64,000 nucleotides of DNA from Actinomucor elegans (GCA_026027325.1 JAMSLZ010000002.1:1302001-1366000), one strand, 5' to 3'; positions 52,801 through 64,000 are shown, counted from the stretch's first letter. The notes: generated by a model from the letters alone, not told the origin. Numbers and translations are program-made.

Positions 52801-55800
52801 AAACGATAGAACCAATGAACCAGCTTTCACGAATGGAATTATTTCGACTATTAACAAAGGTTGGTTAATCAAAGAGGTTTTTGTTCTTGAGCTAATTACT
52901 TACTTCAAGTAGCTGGCAGTGATCATCACGTAATTGTTTCCTCGACGATATTCATTTATATGGCTTTTATACATGGTAGACGTATATACATTGCCATATG
53001 CCCAGGCACGACCAGCGATGGAAATACTATTCAACGAATCAATTTCAGCAATATTTACACCATTTGCTTCAGTACGGCGATAGTAATGCAATAGCGCCTT
53101 CAAAAAAGTTTGAGTGGAGACACCAAAGGGAAGAGTATCCACTGAAATATTACTAAAGGGAGCCCATAATTGTGGATCACTAGCATCACCAGAAGGGTTA
53201 TTCCTGAAAGTGGATTCGCTGTATTTTCGAGGAGTGATCAGGTCAAGCTCAGTATGAACATCCCAAGTCTGGCTGTTTATATGATTACGCGTTATGAGTC
53301 TTTCCAAGATATTACCAGCGTTTGCGCCAGCATCAACCTTTGACTTGATGAGCTTTTTGTATTTTCCGATGCTTCTTTCCATTGATCGGGCGGAATATGC
53401 TCTCAACACACCTTGTTGTTTGATCATATAGACTATATGCGAAAGGTAGTGTTGAACAGGCTTGAATACACCGGAATGAATACGCTTTGCCTTGATTTCT
53501 GCCAACAAAAATTCTTGCCATTCTTTGATATATCTTTGGAAAGTATGTAAGTAAACTAGATTTATGAGTACAAAAAAAATATATTTACCTTTCCATCAGA
53601 ATAAGGTCTTCAATAGAAAGTTCCCATTTAAGAGCCAATGCGACAGCTTTTGTCAGATGAATCAATGGTTTCTTAGCGGATTCTTGAATCAATTCAGGAA
53701 CGAACAAGGTGGGAATCATATATAAGAAAATATCAATCCAGTCAACAGCACGTTTGCCACCACTCTTGATAATTGGATCTTCCCATTTGGATGAAAAGGA
53801 TGTCGGTACAGTGGCTCTAGAAGCTTCAACAAGTTTACCAATTTTGATGAGCGATAATTTTGGAATATAGAAAGTATACGGCCATTCATCAGCAGACTTC
53901 AATCGGGCATCACTCAATTCATCTTCATTGGGCTTATATCGAGTTTTTCTTGCTGCATTGTACTCTTTACCCATGTCGACTGTCAGCATATTGAATACGT
54001 GTTGAGCGATACCTTGTCCGAGAAGATGCATTTCGTCTAAACCAAAAAAAGTAGCGCCAGTAAAACTGGGAAGTATTGCAAATGGTGTTGCAGACTTGAT
54101 ACTGTAGCTCTATGAGGTAAAAAGAAAAAGAAATGTTAAAAACTTGTAAAGATTAATGCTGATTATAGTACTTACATTCGCTGCATCTGGGGAAATGAAA
54201 TCGTTTCTGCTTCTGATCTCATTGTCGATCGTTAAAAAACAATTATGATAATCATGACGTTCAGCTTGGACACGACAAATACGGCAACCAAACGTAGCCA
54301 TATGACCAATATGATTTGCAAGCTCAGCTGCAGCAGGAAGATCACCAGTAGCCATCACCAAGTTGACTTTAGCTTGACAAACAATTACACCATCCTTTTG
54401 TACAAGCATGCCTTTGGTAGACAGAGCATGAAACTCATCAATAATAGGCTTTAAAAAGGTATGCATGTACTTTGGGTAGTTTGGACCTGGCAAGATCGCC
54501 AATTGAAGCATGTATTCGTCTTGGTAGCGGTATTCTGGGGGAATGTTCATATTCAAGAGATGGATGATTGTTAACTTGTCCCCTTTATGATTCTTGCTAG
54601 TACAGAAACCATCGACAAAAAGAACCATTGCGACATCATCTTCACCGGAAAACAGAATGCTATTATCCTTAAAGTACTTGTATGCTGCACCATCAAAGTA
54701 ATCTTTATATTCACCGTCAGTTGATTTATAGTTGTAGCGGTATTTCATCAAGTCTCTTGTCTTTGCATTCGCAAGCATTTGAGCGACTTGTTCACCAATA
54801 GGAAGCATCTTCATAGAGCGACGAGGTTTACCATGATCATCAAAGCGATTTTCTTTACAAGCAGGGTTTTTACATTGAATAGTCTCTATATCTTCCTTTT
54901 CAAACAGCATGCAACCATTGACGCAGACATCATGAAAATGACATTGAATATTGGTTTTTGCTTTAAGAGTACGATCCAAGGTATCAGGGAACATGAGAGT
55001 GGATGGTAGGTAACCTATATATAATGGGAATAAAAGCTGATAAGTACTTTTTTTTTAACTCTATTTGAATAGATACATACCCAATCCATCGGTTTTACGG
55101 CTCTCTTCATTGTTTTTGATTATGGTACGCATTAGATAGACAAGTTCTCTTTGAGCCTCTCGAGGAATACCATACGTGTCGCAAATATCTCTCAATTGGA
55201 TGCTATTTAATTCCGTATTGGTGAAAAGGTTTTGATCCGAGGATTTGACGTTGTAAGCAATTGGAGTAGGCTCTATTTCAAACAAGGTATATTGTTAAAT
55301 TAAAAGCTTTAGTAATATATCTGTTAACTCACCTTGGACAGGAATGCTAGCTTCTTGCGTTTGGACGACCCTTTGTTTTCTATGATCACGATTATGGCTA
55401 TAGTGATTACTCCTAGCTTTAACAGTTTTGAATGGCCTCAAACAAGTAGCGCAAGTATATTTATATGGTGTAGCAGAAGAGGAAACTTTGCCCATTTAAA
55501 GATAAGTAAAAACAAGTAAATATATCGAATTAATGAATAGCGGTTTTGTTGTTTAGAAAAAGCAGGTCTTAAATACGTTTGCTTGGTCTACAATTGACAG
55601 AGTTCTCAATGGTAATTCATTGTTTTAGGCTGTTGAATCCTTTGAACTAATCAGCTTTTCATATTACTCAGCCTTCCAGATTATTCAGATATCGAATACA
55701 TTTTAATGGATCCTTATGATTTCTAATCAAGCTAATTCCTTTCCAAGTCAGTCATACCTGTCAGTAAGCTTACTTTCCAGAAAGCTCTTTGGACATTAGT

Positions 55801-58800
55801 AAGGATTACTAATGGATAAATGGTAAAGTACGCTTATAAAACAGTTAAATAGCTCAAATCATTCAATCACTTTTCTTTATAATATATTTACTTTATAGCT
55901 ATGTCAAACAACAACAACAATAATTGGAGCGTCTACTTTGAGAAGATTGAACAAGAAATCTTAATCAACCGTCGTTTAATTCAAGATTTGATCCAAATAT
56001 TAGCACCTCTATTTCCTCGAGAAGCTTCGAGGGTTTCATCTAACGAAGAAATTGAACAAGCACTTGACGATGGTACAATCATATCTGAAGCATGTTACTA
56101 CATTCAGTTTTATTAACCTCTTAGCTTGTCATATATAGCTGAACGAGAAGCAATTGCAAATGCTTTGAATCCTAATTTACGTAGTAAACGGTCAATCCCA
56201 AAAGTGCTAGAAGAAGCAAAAGTGCGTTATCAACAAAAGGCAACCAAGACAAATGTCACCCCTTCTGCACCATTAAGGTTATATGCCCTCTTGAAACACC
56301 TCAAGTATATAAAAGGCCAACAAAATGAACTGACCGATGATGATGTTCAACCGCAATACAATACGTTGAAATACTTGGCAAGAGATGTCTTGAAAGACAT
56401 GGAAAGGGCAAATATAAATATTGTTGGTAAAACTTGGAGTGAAATTGGCGAAGAGGATACCAGCATTCAAGAACGTTATGCTTTGCTTTTAGAGAAACGT
56501 GCTTTAGATGTGGGCTTGCATCTGCATCTCTGTGTAGAGATGTGGGCTGCCAAGTTACTTTTATCTGAAGCACTCAAAAACAAGAAGACTGTACGTACCA
56601 GAAGTAATTCTGCTGAAGAAGGTGAAAGTCAACAAAATCAAGAATCTGTTGAAGACAATGAGATTGAATCGTTCTTCAGGTTAGATGCTTTTTTATTTCT
56701 GTTTTTATATCTTTATTAATATGCTTGTTATGCAAATAGTGTGGATAATCAGCATATCCTTGTTGATCGTCTAGCTACTTCTGTTGCTCCAGTTGGTCTT
56801 GCATCTCCAATTGCTAGCTTGTTGGATCTACATTCTGCTCGCTCATCAACGAAAAGAAAAGCCATTACGGTTCAACCTGACGTTGGTGAAGATGAGGAGG
56901 CTGGATCTGACAATCGTTCCAAAGAAGCGGATTCCAATAAGCGTAAACCACGCTCTAAGAAAAATACAAAAAAAACGAAATAAATATAGACGTTTTTTTA
57001 TTGGTTTAAGTAGCTGACGTAGCATTTTTCTGCGGCTTTTCAGTATTAAGAAAAACTTTTTTACACCAATCTTGAGTTTCTTTCTTTTTTTTCGTTTGCT
57101 AAATTGGCACATTAAACGTAAGGTTTCTTGACATTTGTCACTCTTATTGCGCACAACACTTTAACTGAAGCTTCTGTATAATAGGAATTAACCTCAATGT
57201 CAGCTTGTAATTGTGTTTTTTTTTCCAAGCTTTCGAATATTTCCCTCGTTCTTAATGTCGTAATTATCTATAAATACGTCGTCATTCATACTGCTTATAT
57301 TCTTATACTGACTTGTATTCTTAAATACTTATACCACTTCAGTAATACTTATAGCCAGTAATGCCATATAGCTTTTGAACCTTTACTATTAGTTTTAAAG
57401 CTAATAACCATTAAGTAAGTGCAATGATTACTAATCCATTAATTTCTTTGTATATTAATCTAATACTGTTATAATAGATTTAGTTGTGTATATATACAAG
57501 ACGAAGACTATTAAAACTGTAGCCCAGTGAATTATAATTGATTGTGTCTGATATAGTGTTGGTAAGTCTGTAGCAATAGCGAGTTTCATTCAAGAATCTA
57601 ATCATTACTTACTTTAGGAAAAGATGATTAAAATATGCTATTATACAAGCGTGGGCCATTCTTCTAAAGGTTAGTTCAAATATACTCTTAAAATATTGTT
57701 TCATCAACGATAACTGACATTATTTATACAGTTATTTGCTTAATTCATTTACCTGTTACTTGCCAGTGGGACATAAATTCTTTTATACTTGTATGACAAT
57801 AAGGTAAGTTAAATACTGTTCGTGTGTGATAGAAAGCTGGTTATTGTATATTCAGCTATTGAAGGCTAGTGTGTATTAGAGTAATATCTGTTGAAGTTAT
57901 ATATTATATAAATAAAAAAAATAGCAATTAAATTATTATCTGAATAACCAAAATGACTATAATATTATTAGTAGTGTATTGTGAATATATGATAGAAAAC
58001 TAATAATAATATTGATTATAAATCATCAATATGGAGGGATTAATCCATACTATTATTGACTGGAAACCACTACTATTATACAATTTACCCATAATAATAT
58101 TGAAGGAAAACCCTTAATATTATAGTATTTACCCATAATATTATCGAATAAGAGTCACTAATATTATCAACCGCCGAAAAAACACTGCCTAGAAATTGAC
58201 AATAATTATTAGCAGAACTATAGTCGATTTTACCCCTAATATTATCAACTTTTGGGCAAAAAACCGACAATATTTTCGCCATAGTGTACGCGGGTGATAG
58301 GCCGACGTAAGCTTGTGGTTGACACCAACTCGTTTCAAATATTCAGTGACTAAACCACTAGTGAAATTGGCACCACGATCCGTTACAATTTCTGAAGGTA
58401 CCCCAAAGTTCATCACGATTTCTTCATAAATAAAATCAGCAACAGCTTCCTTGGAAGCTATAGGCATAGCACGAGCAACTGGCCAGTTTGTAGCATAATC
58501 TACACCAACGAGAAGCCATCGATTTCCTTTCACTGTCATAGGCAAATCTAAAAAGTCCAAATGCCATCTATCAAATGCAGAGGGTACTTTCAACGGATGC
58601 ATTTCATCTTTGTGTGCTGTACCTTTTCGACTATTAAGTTGACATGAAGGGCACGAGGCCAACCATTGTTTCACCTCAGAGCGCATATAGGGCCACCAGA
58701 AACGCGGAACCAAGAACTTCATCATACTCTTGAATCCAGCATGACCAAAAGCTTCATGATACCTGGATATAGTTTCAGCACGATCTTGAAACCGTAGGAA

Positions 58801-61275
58801 AGGCACCTTCTTGACGTCCCCCTTGGCATTTATGATAACTTTACGATAGATACGATTGAGGGCAATATCGAAGTGTTTGGATTCTTTTTCTAACATCTGC
58901 TTTACCTTTGTGGATTTGACATGATGCTTATTTTCAGGTAGTAGAAATATCGGCCAGTCAGAACGTAAAGTGGCAGGCATAGTATCCCAGGCAGCAAATA
59001 GATACTCAGGTTCAAATGACTCAGACGCAGGAGGCACATTTGGAGAGTCGTAATTTAGTCTTGATAGAGTATCGGCTACTTGCATCTTGTTACCAGGCTT
59101 CCACAGAATTTCAGGTGAATACAATTCCAATTCATTAATGTATCTGACTAATCTGTTAGGCGGTTTCTCTTTAGTCCTAAAATATTGTAATGGAAGATGG
59201 TCTGAGTAAACTTTATAACCTTTTGGACAACCCTCAATAAAACATCGCCAAGTACGCAATGCGTGAAGGATACCCAATAACTCTCTTTCTTGTGCAGGAT
59301 ACTTTCGTTCAGGTTCGGAGAATTTCTTTGACTCAAAGCTAACAGGATGCCATAGCTTATTCGGGTCATTACCCGGTTGCAATAATACTGCACCACAAGC
59401 ACGATCAGAAGCGTCCACCTCAATAGCAAAAGGTTTGTTCATATCTACTACTTGAAGAACAGGGCTCGACGAGATCAACCGTTTCAATGTATCAAAACTT
59501 GCTTGACATTCAGTTGTCCAGATAATTGGTCTTTTCTTGATACCCGTACCACGCGTAAGGTCTGTTAATGGAGCTGCAACTTGAGCATAACCTTTGATTA
59601 GTCGTTTATAGAACTGTGTGAAGCCAATGAAACGTCGCACATCTTGAACATTTTGCATGCGAGGCCAATTCTGTATCACCTTGATCTTGGCAGGGTCAGC
59701 AGATATTCCTTGTTCAGATATTTTATAGCCAACAAATATTAGTTCCTTTTTGCCAAAAGTACATTTCTTTTTGTTTACGACCAGTCCCTCTTGTTGTAAC
59801 TTTTCCAATACTTGCCGCACATGTCGCTTATGTTCTTCAAATGTCTTGCTATAAATCAAAATGTCATCTAGATACACCAAACATGTCTTGTCAATGTAGT
59901 CAGCTAGAACCTTGTTCATAAGAGACATGAATGCCGGTGGACTATTAGACAGACCCATACTGAGAACCAACCACGCGTATTTTCCATATCTTGTGTTGAA
60001 TGCAGTCTTATCAATATCTTCTGGAGCAATGCGAACTTGGAAGTAGCCACTACGTAAATCTAAAGAAGTAAAATATCGAGCACCACTCAGTCGTTCCAAG
60101 CATTCATCAATTCTCGGTAATGGTGAAGTGTCTTTAATCGTGACCTTGTTTAGCATACGATAATCGATGCACATACGAAGTTTTGGAGGCTGATCCTCTT
60201 CACCAGGAGTAGGCTTTTTGCGAACAAACAATACAGGCGCTCCCCATGGAGACTGACTTGGTCTAATTAAACCTAATTCAAGTAGTTCTTTGAGTTGCTT
60301 TTGCAATTCATCAAGTTCAAGAGGGCTCATCTTATAAGGGGGTCTAGATACTGGACGTGCATCCCCTGTATTTATGACATGATGTATACCACGATCCGGA
60401 GGCAAACCATTCAGCTTTTCTTTGAACACATCAGCAAACTCCTGAACCAAACCGTCCCAGTAATCATCATCTTGTATGGTTGGATCGCGGATAGATCCTT
60501 GCTCTTCTCCTTCCATAGGTTTGATGTAAAACAGAAAACTATCAGCACCTTTCTTGATGAACCTTGCGGCTTGTTTATGTGATATCAGATAGTTCAAACT
60601 AGGTGTGGAAGAAGAAGAGTGTAAGTGTTTTAAGGATGGTTTACAAGGTTTAAGTCTAATACTGCCCTTTTTTAAGTACCACGAATCCGTAGACCAATCC
60701 GGCAAAGGTTGTGCCTGTTTAAGCCATGAGCGACCCAAAATCAAATCAAACTTGGTAGGAAACACATAAGCTGTGACCTTGTCTTGAAAGCCATTTAGAT
60801 TAAGTTGCATGTTAATCTTGTGTTTGATTTGTGCGATATCACCACCCGCAGTCTCTACTTGACGATCTTGCACCGGTATAAGTTGATTTGGATCCAAATG
60901 ATTAATGACATGAGGCGAGACATAATTTTCACTTGCACCCGAGTCGATCAATACTTGAATAGCTTGTCCATCAAATTGTACTGAATAGAGGGGAAGCGTC
61001 GTGGCAATTGAATTCAATTCAGTCAAATATTGAAGATCCTGCGGTAATGTGTTGGGATATACAATTGGTAATAATTCAGTCACCACGTTTTGTGATTTAA
61101 AATGCTGTACGTTGGTAACAGTTATTGGTGTTGGTTGTAGAATTGGATAAGTTGAAGTGTTTAGTTGATCATTGCATGAATAATGGTCAAAATCAATTAA
61201 GTCTTTATTTTCAGGAATATTATTATCATTAGATTGATTATTGCTACGTGGTTGAGTATCCTGGCCCTCAACCAC
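49687..61275 (-). CDS. Ty3-4 Pol, split by the CACTA element
   Basis: Part 1 (58290-61275) encodes protease (LIDSGASENYVS), reverse transcriptase (YLDDILIYSKT), RNase H (IEVDASDRACG) and integrase (HEAFGHAG...CPSCQ, WHLDFLDLP, VTDRGANF, SAYHPR). Part 2 (49687-50903) continues TNGKAERFNGVIKQML, the GPY-like EPTFKGPYIVV and a long hydrophilic tail (RRNIKRKKQI). The CACTA insertion falls between Arg and Thr of HPRTNG with a TAC duplication. The frame is open on both sides. Pol is one base back (-1) from Gag. There is no chromodomain. Confidence 0.92.
51655..51785 (+). repeat. Short tandem repeat in the CACTA left arm
   Basis: About four copies of a unit like AAAGAAATACATTGCGTAAA follow an AAAG microsatellite. 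Copies vary in A-run length. It is noncoding. The rest of 51011-52500 is AT-rich with no recognised feature. Confidence 0.7.
52523..55495 (-). CDS. CACTA transposase (Tnp2/Transposase_21 family), six exons, 881 aa
   Basis: Exons, all with GT-AG introns of 55-80 bp and matching phases, are 55333-55495, 55081-55272, 54176-55014, 53589-54109, 52904-53533 and 52523-52823. Exon 1 encodes a C2H2 finger (CATCLRPFKTVKARSNHYSH). Exon 3 encodes CHFHDVCVNGC with CKNPAC, MVLFVDGFCTSKNHKG, LAILPGPNYPKYMHTFLKPI, ATGDLPAAAELANHIGHMA and FGCRICRV, the Tnp2 signature. Exon 4 has GLDEMHLLGQGIAQHV. The spliced frame totals 2,646 nt with no stop. It would bind the CACTA ends and transpose the element in the nucleus. 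It diverges from the plus-strand gene at 55901. Confidence 0.9.
55496..55900. promoter_or_regulatory. Divergent intergenic region of the CACTA element
   Basis: This 405-bp stretch separates the two CACTA genes and must contain both promoters. No exact motif was assigned. Confidence 0.55.
55901..56983 (+). CDS. CACTA second gene, three exons, 325 aa
   Basis: Exons 55901-56093, 56139-56679 and 56740-56983 join in phase to 978 nt. The first donor is GTTACT, which is unusual, so that junction is less certain. The protein starts MSNNNNNNWSVYFEKIEQEI. It has a helical middle (AEREAIANALNPNLRSKRSI..., DVGLHLHLCVEMWAAKLLL) and a basic, probably nuclear tail (KRKPRSKKNTKKTK). No known domain is recognised. 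By analogy with TnpA of En/Spm it may bind subterminal repeats, but no homology to TnpA was seen. Confidence 0.8.
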
Positions 61276-61277
61276 GT

Positions 61278-62165
61278 TTACTGAAAATCCCGCTTGTTGC
61301 GATGTTCCTCATCAAGACGTCGTATATCAGCCAAGCGTTGACGACAGTTACGTTTGATATGACCAGTACGTTGACAGTAGTAACACTGCTGCTTGTTATT
61401 GGCATTGTTATTATAGCGTCGATTGCTGTTACCATTATTGTAGTGTCTGCTGTTGCTTCTGCGTTGATCAATGACGTCGATATCCATGGGATCATCATGT
61501 AATGCTTGTTGTTGTTGAGGACTATTGCGACGAGTACCATAACTGTAACCTATTTCCTGTTGGGCACTTTCAAAAGAGAGCGCATCATGAATAGCTCCCT
61601 TGAGCGTATCAGCATCGAACTGTCTTATGTGTGCACGCATTTGCTTATCCGCCAAACCACGAATGAATTTATCTGAGGCTTCTTCATCTGTCATTCTAGG
61701 AATAGCCAACTTGATATCCATAAATTCATTAATATAATCCACCAGCGAGCCAGTTTGTCGTAAAACAGCAATTTTATCGCGAGCAATCCTGGTAACATTG
61801 TCCGGACGGAAGAATTCAGTGAGGGTAGCTTTCAGTTCGACCCACGTATCTGGAGCTTCGCCCATAGTTTCCAATGTTCGATACCAAACATCAGCGCGAT
61901 CCCGCAAAAGAGTCACAGCGAAAATACATTTCCTAGTGTCATCCCATTCATAAAAGTCACCATAACGTTCCACCGACTTGATCCATCCGTCAATGAGTAG
62001 AGCATCCCTAGCACCCGTATAGATATCAGGTTCCTTAATCCTTGCGGTTTGTCTGGCTCCATGTTCTTTGAGCGCCGCCGTAAAATCCTTGATAAAAGAG
62101 TTCATGTTTGCATTATTTGCATCTTGCGTTGCAAATTTCGAAGTTGTAGATTCACCAGCCATCAT
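61278..62165 (-). CDS. Ty3-4 Gag, 295 aa
   Basis: The capsid-like retrotransposon Gag region (about 40-200) includes DALLIDGWIKSVERYGDFYE, RIARDKIAVLRQTGSLVDYI and AIPRMTDEEASDKFIRGL. It is followed by an Asn/Arg-rich linker and a CCHC knuckle (CYYCQRTGHIKRNC, about 263-276). The frame stops at TAA, and Pol continues in the -1 frame, open across the stop. The start is the first Met of MMAGESTTSKF, 39 bases after the LTR. It assembles particles and binds RNA. Confidence 0.93.
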   Translation of the reverse strand: MMAGESTTSKFATQDANNANMNSFIKDFTAALKEHGARQTARIKEPDIYTGARDALLIDGWIKSVERYGDFYEWDDTRKCIFAVTLLRDRADVWYRTLETMGEAPDTWVELKATLTEFFRPDNVTRIARDKIAVLRQTGSLVDYINEFMDIKLAIPRMTDEEASDKFIRGLADKQMRAHIRQFDADTLKGAIHDALSFESAQQEIGYSYGTRRNSPQQQQALHDDPMDIDVIDQRRSNSRHYNNGNSNRRYNNNANNKQQCYYCQRTGHIKRNCRQRLADIRRLDEEHRNKRDFQ

Positions 62166-62203
62166 ATAAAAGTCTTGTTTCGTGCGTATCTGGTGCTACC
62201 AAA

Positions 62204-62660
62204 TGTAAAAGCCAATATTAGTCAACTCTCAGTGGTTACTAATATATTTCCAAATATAGACAATTATAACCAAAAGTAGAAACTGAGTTATAATTGATCC
62301 AATCAAAATAAGTATGAGTTTTAAGTGAAGAATTAATGATGTTTATTCAATGATGCTTTTGGGTATTTATATTCTTTTTCTATTGTATATACAAAGACAT
62401 ATGATCCAGTTAAATGGGTAATAATAATATATCATGACAATTATATACAAAGTGAGGTGACTTGCTTATGTGATTATATCTGCTTCTTTCTTTTGATATT
62501 TCGTCTGGTGATTGAAGTATTCGGCGTAAATCGCCTCTTCTTGGATTGTTTCTTACGTAACTGTATTTCAAGCTCGACCGGAACATCTTTCATTAGTTCA
62601 TCCATTGAAGAGGTAATACCAGAAGTTACTTGCTGAGGATTAATCACCGGAAGCTTGACA
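62204..62660 (-). repeat. Ty3-4 5' LTR (LTR6, 457 bp)
   Basis: It runs TGTAAAAGCCAATATT...GGAAGCTTGACA on the plus strand and lacks the MITE present in the 3' copy. The primer site lies at 62182-62202. Confidence 0.94.
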
Positions 62661-62664
62661 TTTT

Positions 62665-63074
62665 TGTCAGTCTTGCAGATGGCAAAGATGTTTACTTTTT
62701 AATAATAGAAAATCACGTGTTTTGAAATCACGCAGCCAATAGAATAATTGAATGTAACTTGAGGTAAGTACAGGACTTGGAAATATTTTATAAGATAAGA
62801 GATAATGTTTATTTTGATGTGTTCTAAAAGCTATTTATACTATTTTGAATGTTATATGTTTGTTATAAATCATATGTTAAATTATACAATATATGACGAT
62901 AAAAATGCTTAATAATATATATATCATTGTGAATAGCGTGATAAACTTTATATGTCTTTTCGTCTCCTGACATTTTGTAAAATCGGTTTGAAATGCCTTT
63001 TCCTCTTTTGTGCCTTTTGGAGTCGTACTTCTAAATGCAGCGGAACGTCTTGCATTAATTCGTCTGGCGCGACA
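62665..63074 (-). repeat. Ty3-5 3' LTR (LTR7, about 410 bp)
   Basis: Its inner end is fixed by the polypurine tract (GGAAGGGGGTAA) followed by TGTCGCGCCAGACG on the minus strand. Its outer end, TGTCAGTCTTGCAG, begins right after the TTTT duplication of Ty3-4. Its inner part encodes the last 41 codons of Ty3-5 Pol. Confidence 0.8.
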
Positions 63075-64000
63075 TTACCCCCTTCCAAGCTTTGTGTTCG
63101 TCCCTGAACACTTGGGAAGCTGACCATTGGACTAGAGTGAGGACCCATGATTAGTTGATTCGGCATTTCATCTATATTTTTCGAGAATGTCGTAGGAGCA
63201 GACATAGACTTTGATACATCAGACAACTTGACGTCACTAGGAGACTTCACTTCACACTGAGATAACTTGGGAGCAGACATAGCCATTGGTGCCACACTTG
63301 AATCCGAATATGCTTGTGATAATAAACTAGGTGGATAATTGCTAAGTGGTAAATCTTCCACATCAGTCACACCAGTCAATTCGGATTCAGCCCCATCTTC
63401 TTCAGTCGATTTCGTAATTTCAACAGGTTCTTTAACCATTAGTTCTTCAATGGGGTCAACATGATCATCAGGGATTACAACAGGAACCTTTGAATTTGCA
63501 CTATCCTCGACAGTATTTGTTTGTACACCACCTGTAGACACTGGCGTCATTTCCTTCATGATTGTATTATATTCTCGACGCGCCGAAGTGGGATCATACC
63601 AAGGTTCGGTAGGTCGTTCACCACGAGCAGGTTTAAGACGATCGACATGTACTAATGACTTTAATGGCTCACCGGACAACGTTTGCAGCTTGTAAGTATC
63701 GAAATCAGTATACCTTTCAACTATAATAAAAGGGCCTTTAAATCTAGGTTCTAAGCCAAAACGTCCTTCATGAGTCAACATCACCATGTCACCAGTTTCG
63801 AAACTTAGTTTCTTAATAGCAGCATCCCATTTCTTTTTATCTTTTTCAGCCATGGCCTTCAACTTGAATTCCGCAGCAGCTCGATGTTGACCAAGCTTCT
63901 CCAGTTCGCGAGACGTATAATCAGCCACTGTGCGTGGATCTTTGAAAGTTTCAGTATCAATATATGGCTGAAGTGCATCACCAGGGAGACGCGGTTCTCG
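62948..64000 (-). CDS. Ty3-5 Pol, C-terminal part, runs off the window
   Basis: It is homologous to the end of Ty3-4 Pol and open to the window edge (REPRLPGDALQPYIDTETFK near the edge). It includes FETGDMVMLTHEGRFGLEPR, FKGPFIIVERY and KSLVHVDRLKPARGERPTEP. A Ser/Glu-rich tail follows, with a basic end (VRRRKDI). There is no chromodomain. The stop lies inside the 3' LTR. The remainder should lie beyond 64000. Confidence 0.92.
   Translation of the reverse strand, partial: REPRLPGDALQPYIDTETFKDPRTVADYTSRELEKLGQHRAAAEFKLKAMAEKDKKKWDAAIKKLSFETGDMVMLTHEGRFGLEPRFKGPFIIVERYTDFDTYKLQTLSGEPLKSLVHVDRLKPARGERPTEPWYDPTSARREYNTIMKEMTPVSTGGVQTNTVEDSANSKVPVVIPDDHVDPIEELMVKEPVEITKSTEEDGAESELTGVTDVEDLPLSNYPPSLLSQAYSDSSVAPMAMSAPKLSQCEVKSPSDVKLSDVSKSMSAPTTFSKNIDEMPNQLIMGPHSSPMVSFPSVQGRTQSLEGGNVAPDELMQDVPLHLEVRLQKAQKRKRHFKPILQNVRRRKDI

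Larger units (their letters stand above)
50907..58286. mobile_element. Complete two-gene CACTA transposon
   Basis: It is 7,380 bp with a perfect 20-bp terminal repeat CACTATGGCGAAAATATTGT and 3-bp duplication TAC (50904-50906 and 58287-58289). Subterminal copies of a motif like ATAATATTAxxGGTAAA cluster at about 57950-58260, with a few at 50930-51010. Two divergent multi-exon genes fill the centre: a Tnp2-type transposase (minus) and a smaller second gene (plus). This is the En/Spm layout. 51011-52500 and 56990-57950 contain no gene. Confidence 0.96.
49193..62660 (-). mobile_element. Ty3-4, full-length Ty3/gypsy element split by a CACTA transposon
   Basis: The 4-bp duplication TTTT (49189-49192 and 62661-62664) flanks 457-bp LTRs (3' LTR 49193-49873 including a MITE; 5' LTR 62204-62660). 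A primer site (TTTGGTAGCACCAGATACG) follows the 5' LTR on the minus strand. A polypurine tract (GAAGGGGGTAA) abuts the 3' LTR. The element lies 11 bp upstream of tRNA-Ser and abuts the LTR of Ty3-5. A 7.4-kb CACTA element splits pol. Confidence 0.93.

Overview
This window looks like transposon-packed chromosomal DNA from a filamentous fungus, most likely an early-diverging one of the Mucoromycota type. That placement is inference from AT-richness, short spliceosomal introns (about 50-80 bp), eukaryotic tRNA genes without encoded CCA, and the mix of Tc1-like, Merlin, Plavaka/CACTA and chromodomain Ty3 elements. No ordinary housekeeping protein gene was recognised. The only probable non-mobile genes are three tRNA genes: Thr-AGT at 8808-8879, Thr-TGT at 29656-29727 and Ser-AGA at 49100-49181.

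Layout. 1-1283: end of a Tc1-like element (family B) holding nested solo LTRs. 1378-7473: a fold-back Tc1-like element (family A) holding a Merlin element (2092-4170) and a composite DNA transposon whose DDE transposase ends in a chromodomain (4677-7115). 7640-8879: three nested or abutting solo LTRs beside tRNA-Thr. 9407-11038: an intact Tc1-like element (D1). 11390-25285: a decayed Plavaka-type transposase gene and its convergent companion gene. The companion is split by a nearly complete Ty3 element (Ty3-1, 15400-24968), which is itself split by a second chromodomain-transposase composite (20772-23835). 25286-29655: no gene, only repeats and two solo LTRs. 29801-35085: complete Ty3-2, 73 bp behind tRNA-Thr. 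35151-47488: a four-deep nest. A Ty3 fragment carries Tc1-B; Tc1-B carries solo LTRs; one LTR carries Merlin-2; Merlin-2 carries a DD34E element. Tc1-C, LINE remnants and Tc1-D2 follow. 47489-64000: truncated Ty3-3, tRNA-Ser, then Ty3-4 (49193-62660) split by a complete two-gene CACTA transposon (50907-58286), and the 3' end of Ty3-5 running off the window.

Most insertions were bounded by reading target-site duplications directly: 2 bp TA (Tc1), 3 bp (CACTA and the composites), 9 bp (Merlin), 4-5 bp (LTR elements). Removing an insertion in thought restores the interrupted frame in several cases, so the order of events is readable.

Two things stand out. First, both chromodomain-tailed transposases sit in bipartite elements in which two terminal modules are flanked outside by one shared 3-bp duplication but inside by unmatched triplets (TTA and TAA). 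Each therefore appears to have moved as one composite unit. Second, one short-LTR Ty3 lineage lies 66-73 bp downstream of all three tRNA genes in the same orientation, and another Ty3 lineage has integrated twice about 11 bp upstream of tRNA-Ser. This suggests two different RNA polymerase III-linked targeting modes.
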